This document shows, piece by piece, positions 23,342-35,955 of a stretch of DNA of 64,000 nucleotides. The stretch lies in NCBI RefSeq assembly GCF_032118995.1, contig NC_092667.1:6006931-6070930 (forward strand), read 5' to 3'. Made by a program: the position numbers and the translations under genes. The notes below the pieces were generated by a model that saw nothing but the letters and a program-made list of their open reading frames with translations, made no database searches and was not told the origin of the DNA. This DNA comes from Asterias amurensis (Eukaryota; Echinodermata; Asteroidea; Forcipulatida; Asteriidae). How positions within the stretch are numbered: position 1 is the first letter of the stretch; every line of letters begins with the position of its first letter.

Positions 23342-26340
23342 TACTGAACAAAAAATGTATTTTATTGTTTCAAAAACTACATTTTGTAATTATCATTTAG
23401 GTGCAATATTCTATCGTGTAAAATGGTGCTTACCAAAGTATTTCTTGCTATCTGAGTAAAGCAAGACACAAAGGAAAGTGGGGGTTTTTGTCCGTGTGTT
23501 CGTGTGTGTGTAATCATGGTGTGTAATGAACACGCAACCTTTTTTTGCACCCTACTCACCGATTTAGCTGGAAAACACGTACAGTATTACCAGATTAATG
23601 GTCTAAAGTGATGGACCTCTGATCAATGGAGATAGATCTCTGACCGTGCTCAGAAGATAATTCCACTGCCAAACTTTGACTAATATTGTTAGTTTCTGTT
23701 GGTTGGTTTTTTATTGGTGTTGGTGGCGGTACGGGTGGGTACACGTTTTGTAAAGAGAGTGCAATGAATTGGTTTCCCAGAAAACTTTCTGTACCCCGCC
23801 AACACTCTTTCACTCATTCTCACAAAAAAGGAATATCTCATTTAGGTATAAACTGATAAAAGATACCTAGTACTACTAGATTATTTTATAACAATAGGAA
23901 AACCAAGTGACTCAGTTAGTTGGCTGTACCTGTCTAGCTAGCAGTAAAACCCAAGTGCATACGTTAAGTAGTAGTACTAGTAGTAGAGCTTTGTATCTGA
24001 TATGTTTTATTTCAAAGAATCTGTTTGAACTTTCAAAGCTTTCAAATCGCCAAATTAAGTAAAGAAAGACTTTGTGGACATTAGTTATTCGCTATTCTCC
24101 TGAGAGTGTATTTCTCTTGGAAAACAGCTATACAAAAATCAATAAAAAAATAAGTAACACACAGTAACACTTAGTTTGTATCACTTATTTTCTATTCTTT
24201 AAAGATAAGTTATTCGCAAAAGAGGTGAGAAATAGAGGAGTTTATTTGATACTTCAAATTGCACCAATTGTATTATAATGTTAAATTTTGACAATACTTA
24301 TCCACTTTCATCAAATAAAAAGAGCCAAAATCACATCCAGTTTAAAATGGGAGCCAACAGGGCCAGCACCATGTCATGACCTCCAGCTTTGAGGGGGGGG
24401 GGGGGGGTCTGTTAAAAAGTTGACATTAAAACCACTAAAAGTAGTCCCTGCAGTTTGTTTTGAGGTCAATTACTTACACAAATAAAGTTAATGGTTCAAG
24501 GATGGCCATAGTTTGATCTATATGTAATGGTCTTGTAATTCTATTGCAATTGTGAGTGATTGATGACCTATTGTTAATGTACAGTAGCCATGCCCCCCCC
24601 ATTGAAATTATGGACTTTTGGCATTTGAAATTTAATGTCACATTTTATGCACTTTAATATGATACTTTTGATATTTTTCACAACAATGTTTCCATATTCA
24701 GACAATGTATTTGTTCTCATGCTAACAAGATAAATCATAATTAAAGATGCTGAAAAGGAGCTTGTTTAAGAAAATGGCTACCATACCAGAAACGCCCCTT
24801 AAGAAAAATGGTGGACCCCTGTTGTGCCCCCCTTAAATGTTACCTCAGTTTGACATTTATTTTACAAAACTGGGAACGCTTGTGTAATCTGTTGGGCAAT
24901 AGTCAATTCCCATAAAACATTTTTTAAATACTTTTCCCAACAGGTAACCACCCCCCCTTTTAGCCTGACTCGTTCTCTAACCAAAATCTCTCCCCCTTTT
25001 GTCTCCTTGTTTAATTGTACTCCTTGCTTTTTGCTGTGTGCTCTGTGACTCTCTCTATCCATTCATTTCCACTTGATACCTGTCCCCTTTTATAGGCCGT
25101 TATACCTGTGTGTTGTGTTGTCATTAAGACTCTGCTAGGGTCAAAACATTAAATATTCATTTATTTGGTGAATGGTAGCATAATGGAGCATGAAGATTTA
25201 TAAGCCTATTGCAATACAATGCAATGCCATCATCCTTGTCAAAGATTCTTGCATACTCCAAAAAAAGTCATTATTGTCCAGACCATTCAGACTACATCTT
25301 CTTATAGCATCATAATGTATACTCCAAAAAGCACCCAACAAAAGAGATTTCTGCCTACGCGGATTAGAGAAGTCTGTTCTGCAGACAGAATATCCAATAA
25401 TCAATAGTGAGTGGGGTGTACAACTGTTCAAACAGTGAGTGCCACTGAATACTTAGAAAGTTGCATAAGTCATAAAGAAAGGATACAGCAAAACAGCATT
25501 GATAAACAATTGTTCAAATTTATGGAGCTATTATGCAACTTCTCAATGGATCATTTTTTTGGGGGGGGGGGGAGGGCAATTGAATGGCTTACTGCAGGGC
25601 TTCAAGACGCCCTGTAAATTGAGTTCACAATTCCATGGGACTAAGCTCGGAATTTCTTGGTATTATAGGAGTTAGCAGAGCCATGCAATTTTATGGGGCT
25701 CGTAAAACAAAATCTTGTCCGATTAAAGGAGACCTTTTGTTTTCCATTTTTTGTTTTTTTCCTCGGCCAACTACAACATTCGTTTTCAATGAATTGTAAA
25801 CAGTTATCATTTGAGATGCCTACCCATCAACAGTGCACATGTTGACACTAACACAGAATGTTGTATAATCAAGTTCACAGTTCTACCTCCATGGTTCCAT
25901 TTACATCTGGATTTGCTGTCATCTTTTAAAGTGAATGCCACATGCATTTGATGAAACGGTGGGAGGAATTTGTTTAAACTAATGTCATGGACACTACTTG
26001 CCATTTAAAATGAACAAACAAAATAGCGGTCAAATTTTTACAAGCCATGTATGGTATGCATGGCTCGAATTTAAGGGGGACATGTTGCTCAAAATATTTA
26101 TTGGACCTCCAGAGTTGTCTGTGCAGGACCAGAATGTGAGAAAAAATTTGCAATTTTGAATTTGAAAAGCACAATTTTTCAACAATCCTAGAGTCATATT
26201 ATCAGACTGAAAGTCAACATTTGAACACAAATGTATGGCCAGCGGACTTGTCTGGTCATGAGTTTACTGGCCAAATGCTAAAACCACTGGCCTAAGGCAT
26301 GTGGTCCAGTGTATGCCAGCCAGCAATATGATATCATGAG
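23342..26340. other. Intergenic, no gene seen
   Basis: AT-rich, with G runs at 24393-24407 and 25561-25572. Several short frames (for example 25219-25407 and 25807-26230) lack splice context and known domains. No clear repeat family was recognised. Confidence 0.4.
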
Positions 26341-26348
26341 GTGAATGC

Positions 26349-27004
26349 TAAGCCTGGGCGAATAATTTGAATATCCAGTTAATGGCGAATAGGTTTTCCT
26401 ATCCGTAACCGCGAATGCCTTTTTTTTCTTAACCAGATATCCACAATGGGCACGAATACCTTTTTTATAAACTGGATAGTCCTGTAATTACAACCAAGTA
26501 AACGGATATTCTTTAATATCCGAATATCCGCGGACGTCGGGCAACAACTGATAGGAATGTTTTGTCTGAATCCTTATGAAACTTCTATTAAGACAGCATA
26601 AAACAGCGTAAATTAAGTATTTAACTATGCTCACCTCTGTGAAGCGTTAAAACAATGACATTTCTGACGTAATTTGTTCCAAGATTACGAAAGTTTTCCT
26701 TCACGTAGAGTCAATCCCGATCAAAAGTAAAAGCAAATCGCCATCTTTAAACTAGATCCGGTTATTTTTATGAATGAACCGAGTGACATTGTCTATAAAT
26801 ACTAATATCAATCTGCCCATAAGATCTCACTCACAAACAAACAGCGCCCTCTAGCGGCAAAACAAAAATATTTGTTTATTATTATTTTTTTTTAATAGCA
26901 CCCTCTAGCTGCGAAAAAAACTATGCGAATATCCGGTTAATTTCAGATAGTTGGCCAGCGGTAACCGAATACCAAAAGTTCACTATTCGCCCAGCACTAA
27001 ACTA
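26349..27004. mobile_element. hAT-like nonautonomous DNA element (MITE) with 8-bp TSD
   Basis: Flanked by gtgaatgc at 26341-26348 and 27005-27012. The ends carry complementary blocks: cctgggcgaataatttgaat on the left and cactattcgcccagcactaa on the right (near 26979-26998). Inside are more inverted words of the type cgaatatccggttaa. At 656 bp with no transposase it is nonautonomous. An 8-bp duplication is typical of hAT elements. The right flank is the first unit of the 114-bp array. Confidence 0.7.
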
Positions 27005-27303
27005 GTGAATGCATCCACACATTACACAGTCAACCCTCCTACTTTCTGACCATTCAATCTCATCCACTAAGGTTTTGAATGATATGTCCGATGTTATACA
27101 TGTATATGATATCACGAGGCAAATGCATCCACACAGTACACAGTGAACCCTCCTACTATCTGACCATTCAATCTCATCCACTAAGGTTTTGAATGATATG
27201 TCCGATGCTATACATGTATATGATATCACGAGGCAAATGCATCCACACAGTACACAGTCAACCCTCCTACTATCTGACCATTTAATCTCATCCATAGAGG
27301 TTT
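27005..27303. repeat. 114-bp tandem repeat, about 2.6 copies
   Basis: Unit starts (gcatccacac) at 27011, 27125 and 27239 give an exact period of 114. Each unit has gaaccctcctactatctgac, ttcaatctcatccactaagg and atacatgtatatgatatcac. Because 114 is a multiple of 3, the minus strand stays open for 97 codons, with a 38-residue period; that is a by-product of the array. Confidence 0.85.
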
Positions 27304-27744
27304 GATTTATTGTGTAATTCCAAACCTTGTTTTACCAAAGACGGCAAACATCTCCTTTAAGTGAAACTTGAAACACAACCCAATTATTACAGAATCTTTT
27401 GAGTTTGACAGCAGTTTGAGTCGGGCACTTGAAGTCAGTCAATATTTGAAGGAATCTCTGATACAACATAAGCTTTATCTAGGGTCCATTGTCCAATCTT
27501 ATCAAATTGGTTTTGCTGACAATGGCACTGCAAACTTTGTGGCAAATGCGGTTTTCTTCGTTTTTTGATGGATTATTGTCTCTTGTAAACCACAAACACT
27601 TTTTTGATGTCCTTGTTTTCTAGACTGATTTGGAGTGCCTAGGTTTTTTAATGCCTAATGATGTCACACACTCAACAGCGACATGTCTGAAGTTGAGACC
27701 AGGGTCAAATTTCCTCTAAAGCTGTCAGTGTCAAACAGAAAATA

Positions 27745-27905
27745 ATACTTGACAAACTTCTTTGCAAAGCAAAAATTGAGTGGGGCACCAGCCAAAACAA
27801 TGTAAACTTCATGTAATTTTGGCTGGTAAACTGTACCTGCCAAGCAGTAGGCGTACTATTATGTGCGAAGCAAATTTTTTGCTTACAAGCTTGATTAATT
27901 TGGCC
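27745..27905 (+). repeat. GCTTAAGC-family MITE fragment (family G)
   Basis: Intergenic. Carries tgacaaacttctttgcaaag, agcaaaaattgagtggggca and the right end gcgaagcaaattttttgctt...ttaatttggccct. Diverged; between the 114-bp and 234-bp arrays. Confidence 0.5.
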
Positions 27906-28578
27906 CTAGAAAAGGTTGAGTGGGAGACCAAGTTTTGACGTGAGGACTGAACTAACTTTTTTTCTCCGCCTATAATTTTAATGCACTTGTTACAATGGCG
28001 CATCTGGCCATAATGCTGTTTAAAGGTCAAGAACACCTGTCAGTATTCAATCCCCACTAGTTCAGCCGTCTTGTTTGTTTGTTTTTTTTCTACTGCTCAA
28101 AAACCACTGATTGTTCCTCAAATTTCAGCAAAAAATAAAATGTTGCCTGAATCTTTATATTTGGTGTGGCACTCCAGAGGGTGCAAGTTGTCTAGCCAGT
28201 GTAAGTTCTGTGAGTTATTGGATTTATGCTGTCAGTTCTTTTAATACTCGTAGGACCCATGCCGGAACTAGGACCCATGCCGGAACTAGGACCATATTGC
28301 TTTCTAATAATTGAGCTTCTAGCCTGATTGTGACTTGTGATTGCCTGAGTTTGTGACCTTTAAATGACCTCCTGTACTTTAATAGCTTGCTAGATCAGCA
28401 GGTTTTCATTTTAGGCTTGACGTGACGTGTGTGATTTTGTCTCATTTTGACCTTAAATTCAAATAATTCTGCATTCCCTATTACGCAAGACGATCTTTTT
28501 TTAACTTTGCAGTTAATCATCATTTTCTAATTTGCATTTGAACTGATAACAAATACCCCGCGTATGGATGGATCATCC

Positions 28579-29313
28579 AAAGTTCAGTATTGTTAAACAA
28601 TACCGTCATGATCTAATATTGTGGTAGGCCTATACCCTTTGTTCGTAATATCAGTATTATGAGAAATATTACAAACAGAGCTTTTAAGATCCATAGTTCC
28701 ACTTTTCACACAACACTGAAATTGAGATTCACAACAAAAATTACATTTCCTTCTCAGAGATACAGTGAAAGCAGAATTCATAGACCCTCATAACAAACAA
28801 TTGATTTAATCAAGTTCAGTATTGTTAAACATTATAGTCATGATCTTACATTGTGGTAGGCCTACCCTTTGTTCGTAATATCAATATTATTTGAAATATC
28901 CCAAACAGCTAGAGCTCATTGAGTTACCTTTTGAAGAACCAATACTAGTTTCACTTTTCACAAAGTAAAAAACACTGAAATTGAAATTCAAAACAAAAAT
29001 AACATTTCCGTCTTAGAGATACATTTAAAATTGAGGAAGTAGAATTCAAAGACCCCCATAACAAATAATACAGTCATGATCTAACATTGTGGTATGCCTG
29101 CCCTTTGTTCGTTATATCAATATTATTAGAAATATCCCAAACAGCTAGAGCTCTTGAGTCACCTTTGAGGATCCATAGTTTCACTTTTTACAAAGTTAAA
29201 AACACTGTAATTTAAATTCACAACAAAAATAACATTTCCGTCTCAGAGATACAGTAAAAATTGAGGAAGTAGAATTCAAAGACCCTTATAACAAACAATT
29301 GATTTAATCAAGT
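28579..29313. repeat. Tandem repeat of about 234 bp, about 3 copies
   Basis: Units begin near 28579, 28812 and 29050. The word gtcatgatctaa(t/c)attgtgg at 28605, 28837 and 29073 gives periods of 232 and 236. Shared blocks include ccctttgttcgtaatatca, agaaatattac/atcccaaacag, ttcacttttcacaa and acatttccgtctcagagata. Copies differ by scattered substitutions, so the duplication is not recent. Confidence 0.85.
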
Positions 29314-29566
29314 GAGGGTTGTAGTGACGCCATGGACATAAATCTCTTTGATATTTAATCAATTCTTCAAAACCACTTAATCTGTTGTTCTAACATTTCT
29401 TGGTACCGTTATATTCACAACAGGTTTTATGACTTAATACTTTTTGAAATCTTGATCCTGTGTACACATGCTGATAAGGTAATTGAAGGGTGAACCACAG
29501 AGAGAGGACGGTGAACCATGCTACCTGTAATAGACCACTTGAATAAACTGCATTAACCCTGGTCCA

Positions 29567-29650
29567 GTGGTCGGACCATTGAGGTAGAATGGTCAGACTA
29601 TACAAGACTTGCAATCACAAGGTTGTGGGTTCGAATCCAACCAAGCTAAC
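29567..29650 (+). repeat. tRNA-related SINE head (family B-like)
   Basis: Has gacttgcaatcacaaggttg and the B box GGTTCGAATCC followed by aaccaagc. The A box is degenerate. No intact tRNA fold. Confidence 0.5.
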
Positions 29651-29841
29651 CTCTGAATTCACAATGACTTGAACAAGTATGGTCGTCTAGTTACTGAATC
29701 ACAATTTCTTGATTGTAAAACTTGAAGCTAGAATTGTTATAACTAAAGGTGGACTATTGTTTTTATTTTAAACAGGATATGTTTTAAACTAAACTGATAT
29801 TGTTCCAAGGTTCTCTCCTTGCATTCAGCTAGCCTGTCAGG

Positions 29842-30200
29842 GCTAAGTGGTCTTAAGTCCAGGCTTTGGTGTTACTAGCAGCAGAGTGTGGGTTCGAATT
29901 CCAGTCATGACACTTGTGCCCCTTCAACAAGGCAATTAAACATAACTGCCTCATAAAAGGTGGGGAAGGTATTGCATTCCGCTCTACCAGCCAGGCTCCT
30001 AGTGGATGATACCCTTGCCTACATCCTTACAGACTATGAAGGGGATAACCCTGTGTCAGCCCCATGAGTAGGTGGCTCCTAGTGGATGATACCCTTGCCT
30101 ACATCCTTACAGACTATGAAGGGGGTAACCCTGTTTCAGCCCCATGAGTAGGTGGCTCCTAGTGGATGATACCCTTGCCTACATCCTTACAGACTGTAAA
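29842..30200 (+). repeat. SINE (family A) with 80-bp tail expansion
   Basis: A tRNA-like head (ctaagtggtcttaag, then GGTTCGAATTCC) and body lead into ggctcctagtggatgatacc...ggtaaccctgt(g/t)tcagcc, which repeats with an 80-bp period (29994, 30074 and a partial copy at 30154). The third copy runs into a G run at 30201-30216. An inverted relative of the tail is seen near 8215-8290. Confidence 0.75.
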
Positions 30201-30897
30201 GGGGGGGGGGGGGGGGCAGGAGTAGATGGCAATGTGTCCATTGTGATTCTTGATTTGGTGGACAGTCCAAATCAGTCTCACCCTAGGTGGCCCCTTGGCC
30301 TTTTGATGTAAGGAGATATCTTAAAAATAAAATTAAGTGCACGAATCCTGTATGAACTTAATATTCAGTACGCTTTGGGACTAATAAAAATTATCGTTTA
30401 TTCTTTCCTGTATTTATAATAGCTTAAAATTTTCATCTACTGAAACAACTGTCTTTAAATGCAACGGCTAGCGGCCATTTATTGTAATTGCTGCCATTAA
30501 ACATTCTGCTGGGTGGATTTTACTGCTGCCAGCAAAAATTTTGCAAAATGGCCTGTCAATATCATAAAATTATAAATTGTTTATAATAATGGCCATGTAA
30601 AAATAATGTGGATTGCGCTCTTATAGTATCTCGTTATACTAATGTCATGCAGACCACTAGTATTTTGAATCATCTTTGGTTTAGCAGCATTCGGTGTTCA
30701 GTTAGGATTTTTTAACTCACTTCATAAAAGATCTTTTTAAAAGCTAATGTTTTATATCTGTGCTCACATTGGAGTGAATTTTTCTCAAGACCTCAAGGGA
30801 CCTCTTAAAAAGTATTATTTTGTTTTCCCGTTGTACATTGTTTCTGTATAATGCAGTCTGTACCATAATACTAGTCAGAGGGTGTCTGGTGTCTTTT

Positions 30898-31015
30898 GGA
30901 CACCTTATTAAAAAATTGAATACCCTGTTTTCAATTTGAACACCCTATTTTAAATTTGAACACTCCGTTTTAAATTCAGATACCCTGTTTTAAATTTAGA
31001 TACCCTATTTTATCA
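30898..31015. repeat. Minisatellite, about 24-bp unit x5
   Basis: Units of the form (g)aataccctgttttaaatttg recur five times with small changes. AT-rich and noncoding. Confidence 0.7.
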
Positions 31016-34000
31016 AACAGTCTTAAATGTTTTCAGCAAATTTGGACACCCTTAAAATACCAAATCGTGGCTGAAACCTTGGTCTGTATGCTTTGTGGGG
31101 GAAAATATCTAGGGCTACATTAAAGCCACACCTTTCATTAGGAAACCAAGCAATTTCCACACAATAGGATGTGTAACACACACAAGCACGCTCCCATTTA
31201 TACATATTTCATAGGAACTACCCATGAAAATTGCATTATCCAATAGCAACGATGCACGCTACGGCTGAACGAACGGGTTGAAGCCAGCAGACAAAGTTTG
31301 TTGAACCTCCTCTCTTTTCCTTGGATGCTGTTTCTGTTTCTGCGTTGGCCTGGAATTAATAGTAGACACAAAGCCAGCATGTACCAGTACAAGACTCACA
31401 ACAAAAGCTGCGCCGTGTATTTTCATTCACAAGGCATCTAGAGGTATCAAGGCAGTCGTATCGGAAGATGCAAATATTTGGAGCGGGGTCAGTTTTAGTG
31501 ATATTTCGTCTTGTTTTTCAATTTATTTAAGGCCGAGTGTAACACTTTCACAACATTTCGAGGAGTCTGATCTGAGTGCTACAGGACTACACTTCTTGGT
31601 TTTTTTTTGAGTTCTCGACGGTGAATTTGTCTGCTAAATGTGAGTAGCTTTCCTATTTTTCCCGCATCGTTGATCACGGTATTGTTACAAAATGGCAACC
31701 TTTTAACAATGGTATTGTTGTTGATGGCGGGTTTGTGGAGAAAAACAACCGAAATATTGCCGCCAATAAGAGTATGTTGTGGTTTTACTGCAATTTTATT
31801 TTTATTGTGTATTCCTAAAGATTATTCTTCCTGCGTATCGACATAACCGCTCTGGGTCCAATTGCATAGACATGCTTTTAAAAGCACGACAAATTTGGTC
31901 CACAAAAGGATCAAACAAAGTCACTTACTGGAAAAGTGTTACCAGCTTAAATGTCATGTTGTGTGCACAGTTTGTAACTGGTTCCTTGATTACTTTCGCT
32001 AAGCTGAATGTGTTTAAGCAGTATTGTCTGCTTTAACAGCTCTATCAAATTGGGCCCTAGACTTTCGGCAATTGCTACCACCTTTTGAAATAAAGTTTTC
32101 AAATGTTAGTTTGATCGTATATTATCTTCATTTATATAGGATTCAAACAATCAAATGGTTCCAAAAACCAAAATGAAAGAATAAAACATTTCCTTTACCT
32201 CTGAAATATCAGGTTTACTTAAACAGCAACTGGAGATGTGTATGAATTAAAAATTGAGTTTGGTGTAATAGTATGGAACTTAGCCAATATAAATAATTCC
32301 AACCATGTGTTTGCTTATTGCTATGTACATAGTGTTGAACGTGGCCAAGCAGTTAATCCCAGAACTGTGTGTGTATATTCGTGCAGCGTCCCGACGAAAG
32401 TTTGTTGGCCCCAAGATGTATCACGAGTTACATCCTGCTGAAGAATGAATAATTCATGAATAAATCATGCTATTTCCTAGATTTGAAGTTAGATTGACTG
32501 CATGTGGGAAACATTGTATCCTGTTTTGATGTAATGTTCCTTTTTTACGCAAGCTGCGTTACTTTTAGGTTAGTTTTTAAAATAGCGTCTTAATGTTTTT
32601 GGTACAGTATCAGGTCTTGAGTTTATGAAGGCTACCGAGGATGGCCTCTGATGCCCTTGTCTTGGCCTTTGTGCCCCTTCAAGAGTTTCCATAGACTTTA
32701 AGATCTTATAATTGAAGTACCCTTAGCAAAATTAAAACAGACTTTCCCTCTTTTAACGATGAAATTCCAGGCCTGCAGTATCGCTGATATTTTTATGCTG
32801 GTTTATACAGCAAATAAATATAAAAGGGAATAAATTTTATTACTTGCAAATAACCTCGCTGTATACATGTAAAAAAAATAACATGAGATGCTCTTTGGGT
32901 TCTGAAAAGGCAATTAATAATTGAGTAAATTATCATTACTTGCGGACTTTCAAGGCTGACTGTGCAAAAAATAATCTACTGGTATATGATTGGAATAAGT
33001 ACCTATTCATTAATAATATTAAAAGCATTTCATACAGCTCAGTTGTTAAAGTGCAGGCCTGTGTTAATCCTGAGGTCGTTTTGTCAAATCCAACTTTTGG
33101 TCTTTTTAAAAATTAATCGGAGAAGAAGTAAGAGGACTCAGTTAATATCAACCAACTGCCTTGAATATAAAAAATTGGGGAAAAAACTGTGACTGTTTTT
33201 ATTTTTTAAATTATTTATTTTGTACTGTAAAAACAACCTTCCCACTGAAACCCAACTGTGTGGGTTCTTCAGTGCTCCATATTTGGCACAATGTACCCCC
33301 CCTTAACACCAACTCGGCGGCGCGTTATCAACTAATCAGATTATAAAACGCTTTGTTTTAATCTCATCAATACGTTGAATTATTAAGCCGTTGTTAGAGA
33401 GCAGAGACAAAAGTTTGTTGGCCTCTAGGTCATGAATAATTCATGGGAGCTGTTTTATATTCAGACATCACACTGACGCACAGAGGAAAAAAATCCATTG
33501 TGTTGGGTTTTGGATTGCGTATTATCTTTGCGTCTGTTCTATTGTTTAATCCCAAATAAAACAATAGCAAATCAATTGTCATTATAACATTGTCACATAT
33601 TTTGTAGTAGAAAGAATTGTGGTGAAACAAAAAATACTGGATATTGATTTTGTTGAACTGGGAACACATTGTGATCAGTTGCATATAATTGAAAGGTCAC
33701 AAGGTCCTAGGTTTTCCATTGTATTTGACAGAGACTTATTTTTATTGAAAGTCAATTCATGCCTACATAAATAATACAAGTCATTGTTAAATATTGTGCC
33801 AGATGCTGCCACATTCATAAGTCCAATGTTTTCTTCTGTTGAGTTTGATTTATTACCTAAATATCTAATTAAACTCCCACCCACTCAGCCTCGTTTGGAG
33901 TGGCTTGCATTAAAACAATTATAATAGAAAGGTATGGAATTATTCTGATAAAACTCGATCATTATTTACAGTAGCTGTATTTTGTCTAATATTCTTGATT

Positions 34001-34967
34001 GGTCAACAATTGCTGAATTTGGTCAAGAATACCTTGCAAGATTTAATTGTGCAGTTTATCAGCCAAGAGTAATTTTATTACGGCGGATAAATTATTTCCA
34101 ATTGTAAAGTGTTTTGCTAGAGTACCATCTACACATTAATGCATGTTCTTTGTTCCGTCACTACTAATAATAAATTGCGCACGGCACACAGTCACATTGC
34201 TTACTACGTGGCTACGTCAATGTGCAGGGTGAAAAGTTTGTTGAACCCATCACTTGCAGTTTGCATATTCATGAGCATACTTGTTTATTCATGACCTTTA
34301 CTGGTCTAAGAATGGATCCTGAAACAAGTCCAAGGGAAAACCTGAAGGAAACACTATAGTCATTTATTTGAAAGAGTAGAATCAAATTACACATCAGATA
34401 TTCCTGTAGTCAATTCTTAAGCCTTAAGTTACTATATTCACTGTTGACTCCTGATCCATATTTTGTTTCCCTTATTTTTGCTTCTCGGTTACATCTTTGT
34501 AAGAGCGCTATATATAAATGCTTTTTGTATTGCATCATTGTAGTGTATTGTAATTCCTCCTGCGCCACTATACCAAAATATCAGTGAAAGTTTGTTGACC
34601 CAGGCCCCCTCCCTTAGTGTGAATAAAAAATTGAAGGGGGGGGGGGGCGCTCTGTAGTCTGGCTGATTCATGGGACTTTATTTCCTCTTAGAGTCAAGTC
34701 ATCCTACCTCCATGGTCATACCTACTGCAGATCTGGAAACTACCATGGCCTTTGCAATAGCATAGTGAAAGTTTGTCGAACCATGATGTAAAGGGGGCGG
34801 AGTTATGGAGAGTAGGGCCTTGAGAGATTTCCATTGTGTGGTGATCATGCTCTGTGTGTGAATGTCACTGTGAAAGTTTGTTGACCAGAGGGAAAGTCAT
34901 GCATATTCATGAGATTGTCTGCTGACTTTCTCTGCATGGATCCAGATGGGAAAGTTTGTTGACTGTG

Positions 34968-35130
34968 GGGAAACTGATGCATATTCATGGGTCAGCGAAT
35001 GGGTGGCCTGCATTGGCTAGCGGTCTCTAGGGAAACTGATGCATATTCATAATGTTCTCTGAATGGGTGGCCTGCATTGGCTGGAGTGATCTACTGGGAA
35101 ACTGATGCATATTCATAATTGCTTGTTCGC
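34968..35130 (+). repeat. 63-bp tandem duplication inside the motif cluster
   Basis: The unit (gg)gaaactgatgcatattcat ... gaatgggtggcctgcattgg ct... starts at about 34968, 35031 and 35097 (last copy partial). Each unit carries motif B and motif C; only the first keeps motif A just upstream. Confidence 0.8.
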
Positions 35131-35639
35131 TCTGTTGGTTGGAGCATGTTGGAAAGAAAGTAATGCATCTCTGAGTAGGTCAAGATGGGAAAGTTTATTG
35201 ACTGGTGTGAAAGTAATGTATATTCATGAGGTCTTTTAACCTGTGGTCTGTAATTGGCTGATGCTCTGTGGGTCAGGATGTGAAAGTTTGTTGACTGGCT
35301 GGGGAAATGATGCATAATGTAAAGGGCTGCTCGAATAAATTACCTCTTCATCACAGTCTGGATACAACTCAAGTCAGGATGAGCTGGTGTGATCACAGAG
35401 TGACTTGTGTTTTTTATAGGAGCCAGTTGGATGGAAGGCTGTAGGCGAGAGTAGTAGTTGTGAGAGGGTTTGTTGACAGTTAGATCATACATTATTCATG
35501 AGAAGTCTTCCCTAATTGGCTGATCTCCAGATGTCTTTAATAAAAAGTGGGATGGTGGGATGCGATACAGGTATGTGTATTATTTGTTCGCAGTGTGCGC
35601 TTTGGTCCTTTTGGTGCAACGGTTGCTCGGCGCAAGCGC

Positions 35640-35955
35640 AAGTTTTACTGTCAATGCGGTGATGAGGAATAGTTGGTGGGAGATCTAAACGTTCAAGGCA
35701 TTCATAAGAAAGTTTGTTGCCCTGGTGGGAGTTCAAAGCGCATGATTTATTCTGGTCGGTGATGAAGATGAATTGATGAGTTGATGAGGAAATACGAATG
35801 AACATTTGAGGCTTTCGTGAGAAAGTTTATTGGTTTGCCCAGGGAGTATTAAGGCAAAGCGCATGTTTCATTCTTGTTAGTGATTTAAGATGAATTGATG
35901 AATTGATGAGGAAATACAAATGAACAAAGGCTTTTATGAGAAAGTATGTTTCGTG
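35640..35955 (+). repeat. Tandem repeat of about 117 bp, about 2.5 copies
   Basis: Blocks atgaggaaatacgaatgaac, gaggctttcgtgagaaagtt and aaagcgcatg(a/t)tt(t)attc recur at roughly 115-120-bp spacing, each ending in a motif-A variant (35707, 35821 and a degraded one at 35940). Confidence 0.65.

Noticed and set aside
23060-23347. Coding gene of 95 codons
   Set aside because: No known domain and no second exon in phase; the open frame is plausible by chance in a CpG-richer island. Kept only as a possible promoter/first exon.
27002-27295. Minus-strand 97-codon repeat protein
   Set aside because: The open frame exists because the tandem period (114) is divisible by 3; no start context, promoter or splice sites.
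34950-35300. Histone H2A/H2B-type divergent promoter (octamer + CCAAT)
   Set aside because: Octamer-like and CCAAT words are present, but no histone reading frame occurs anywhere near.
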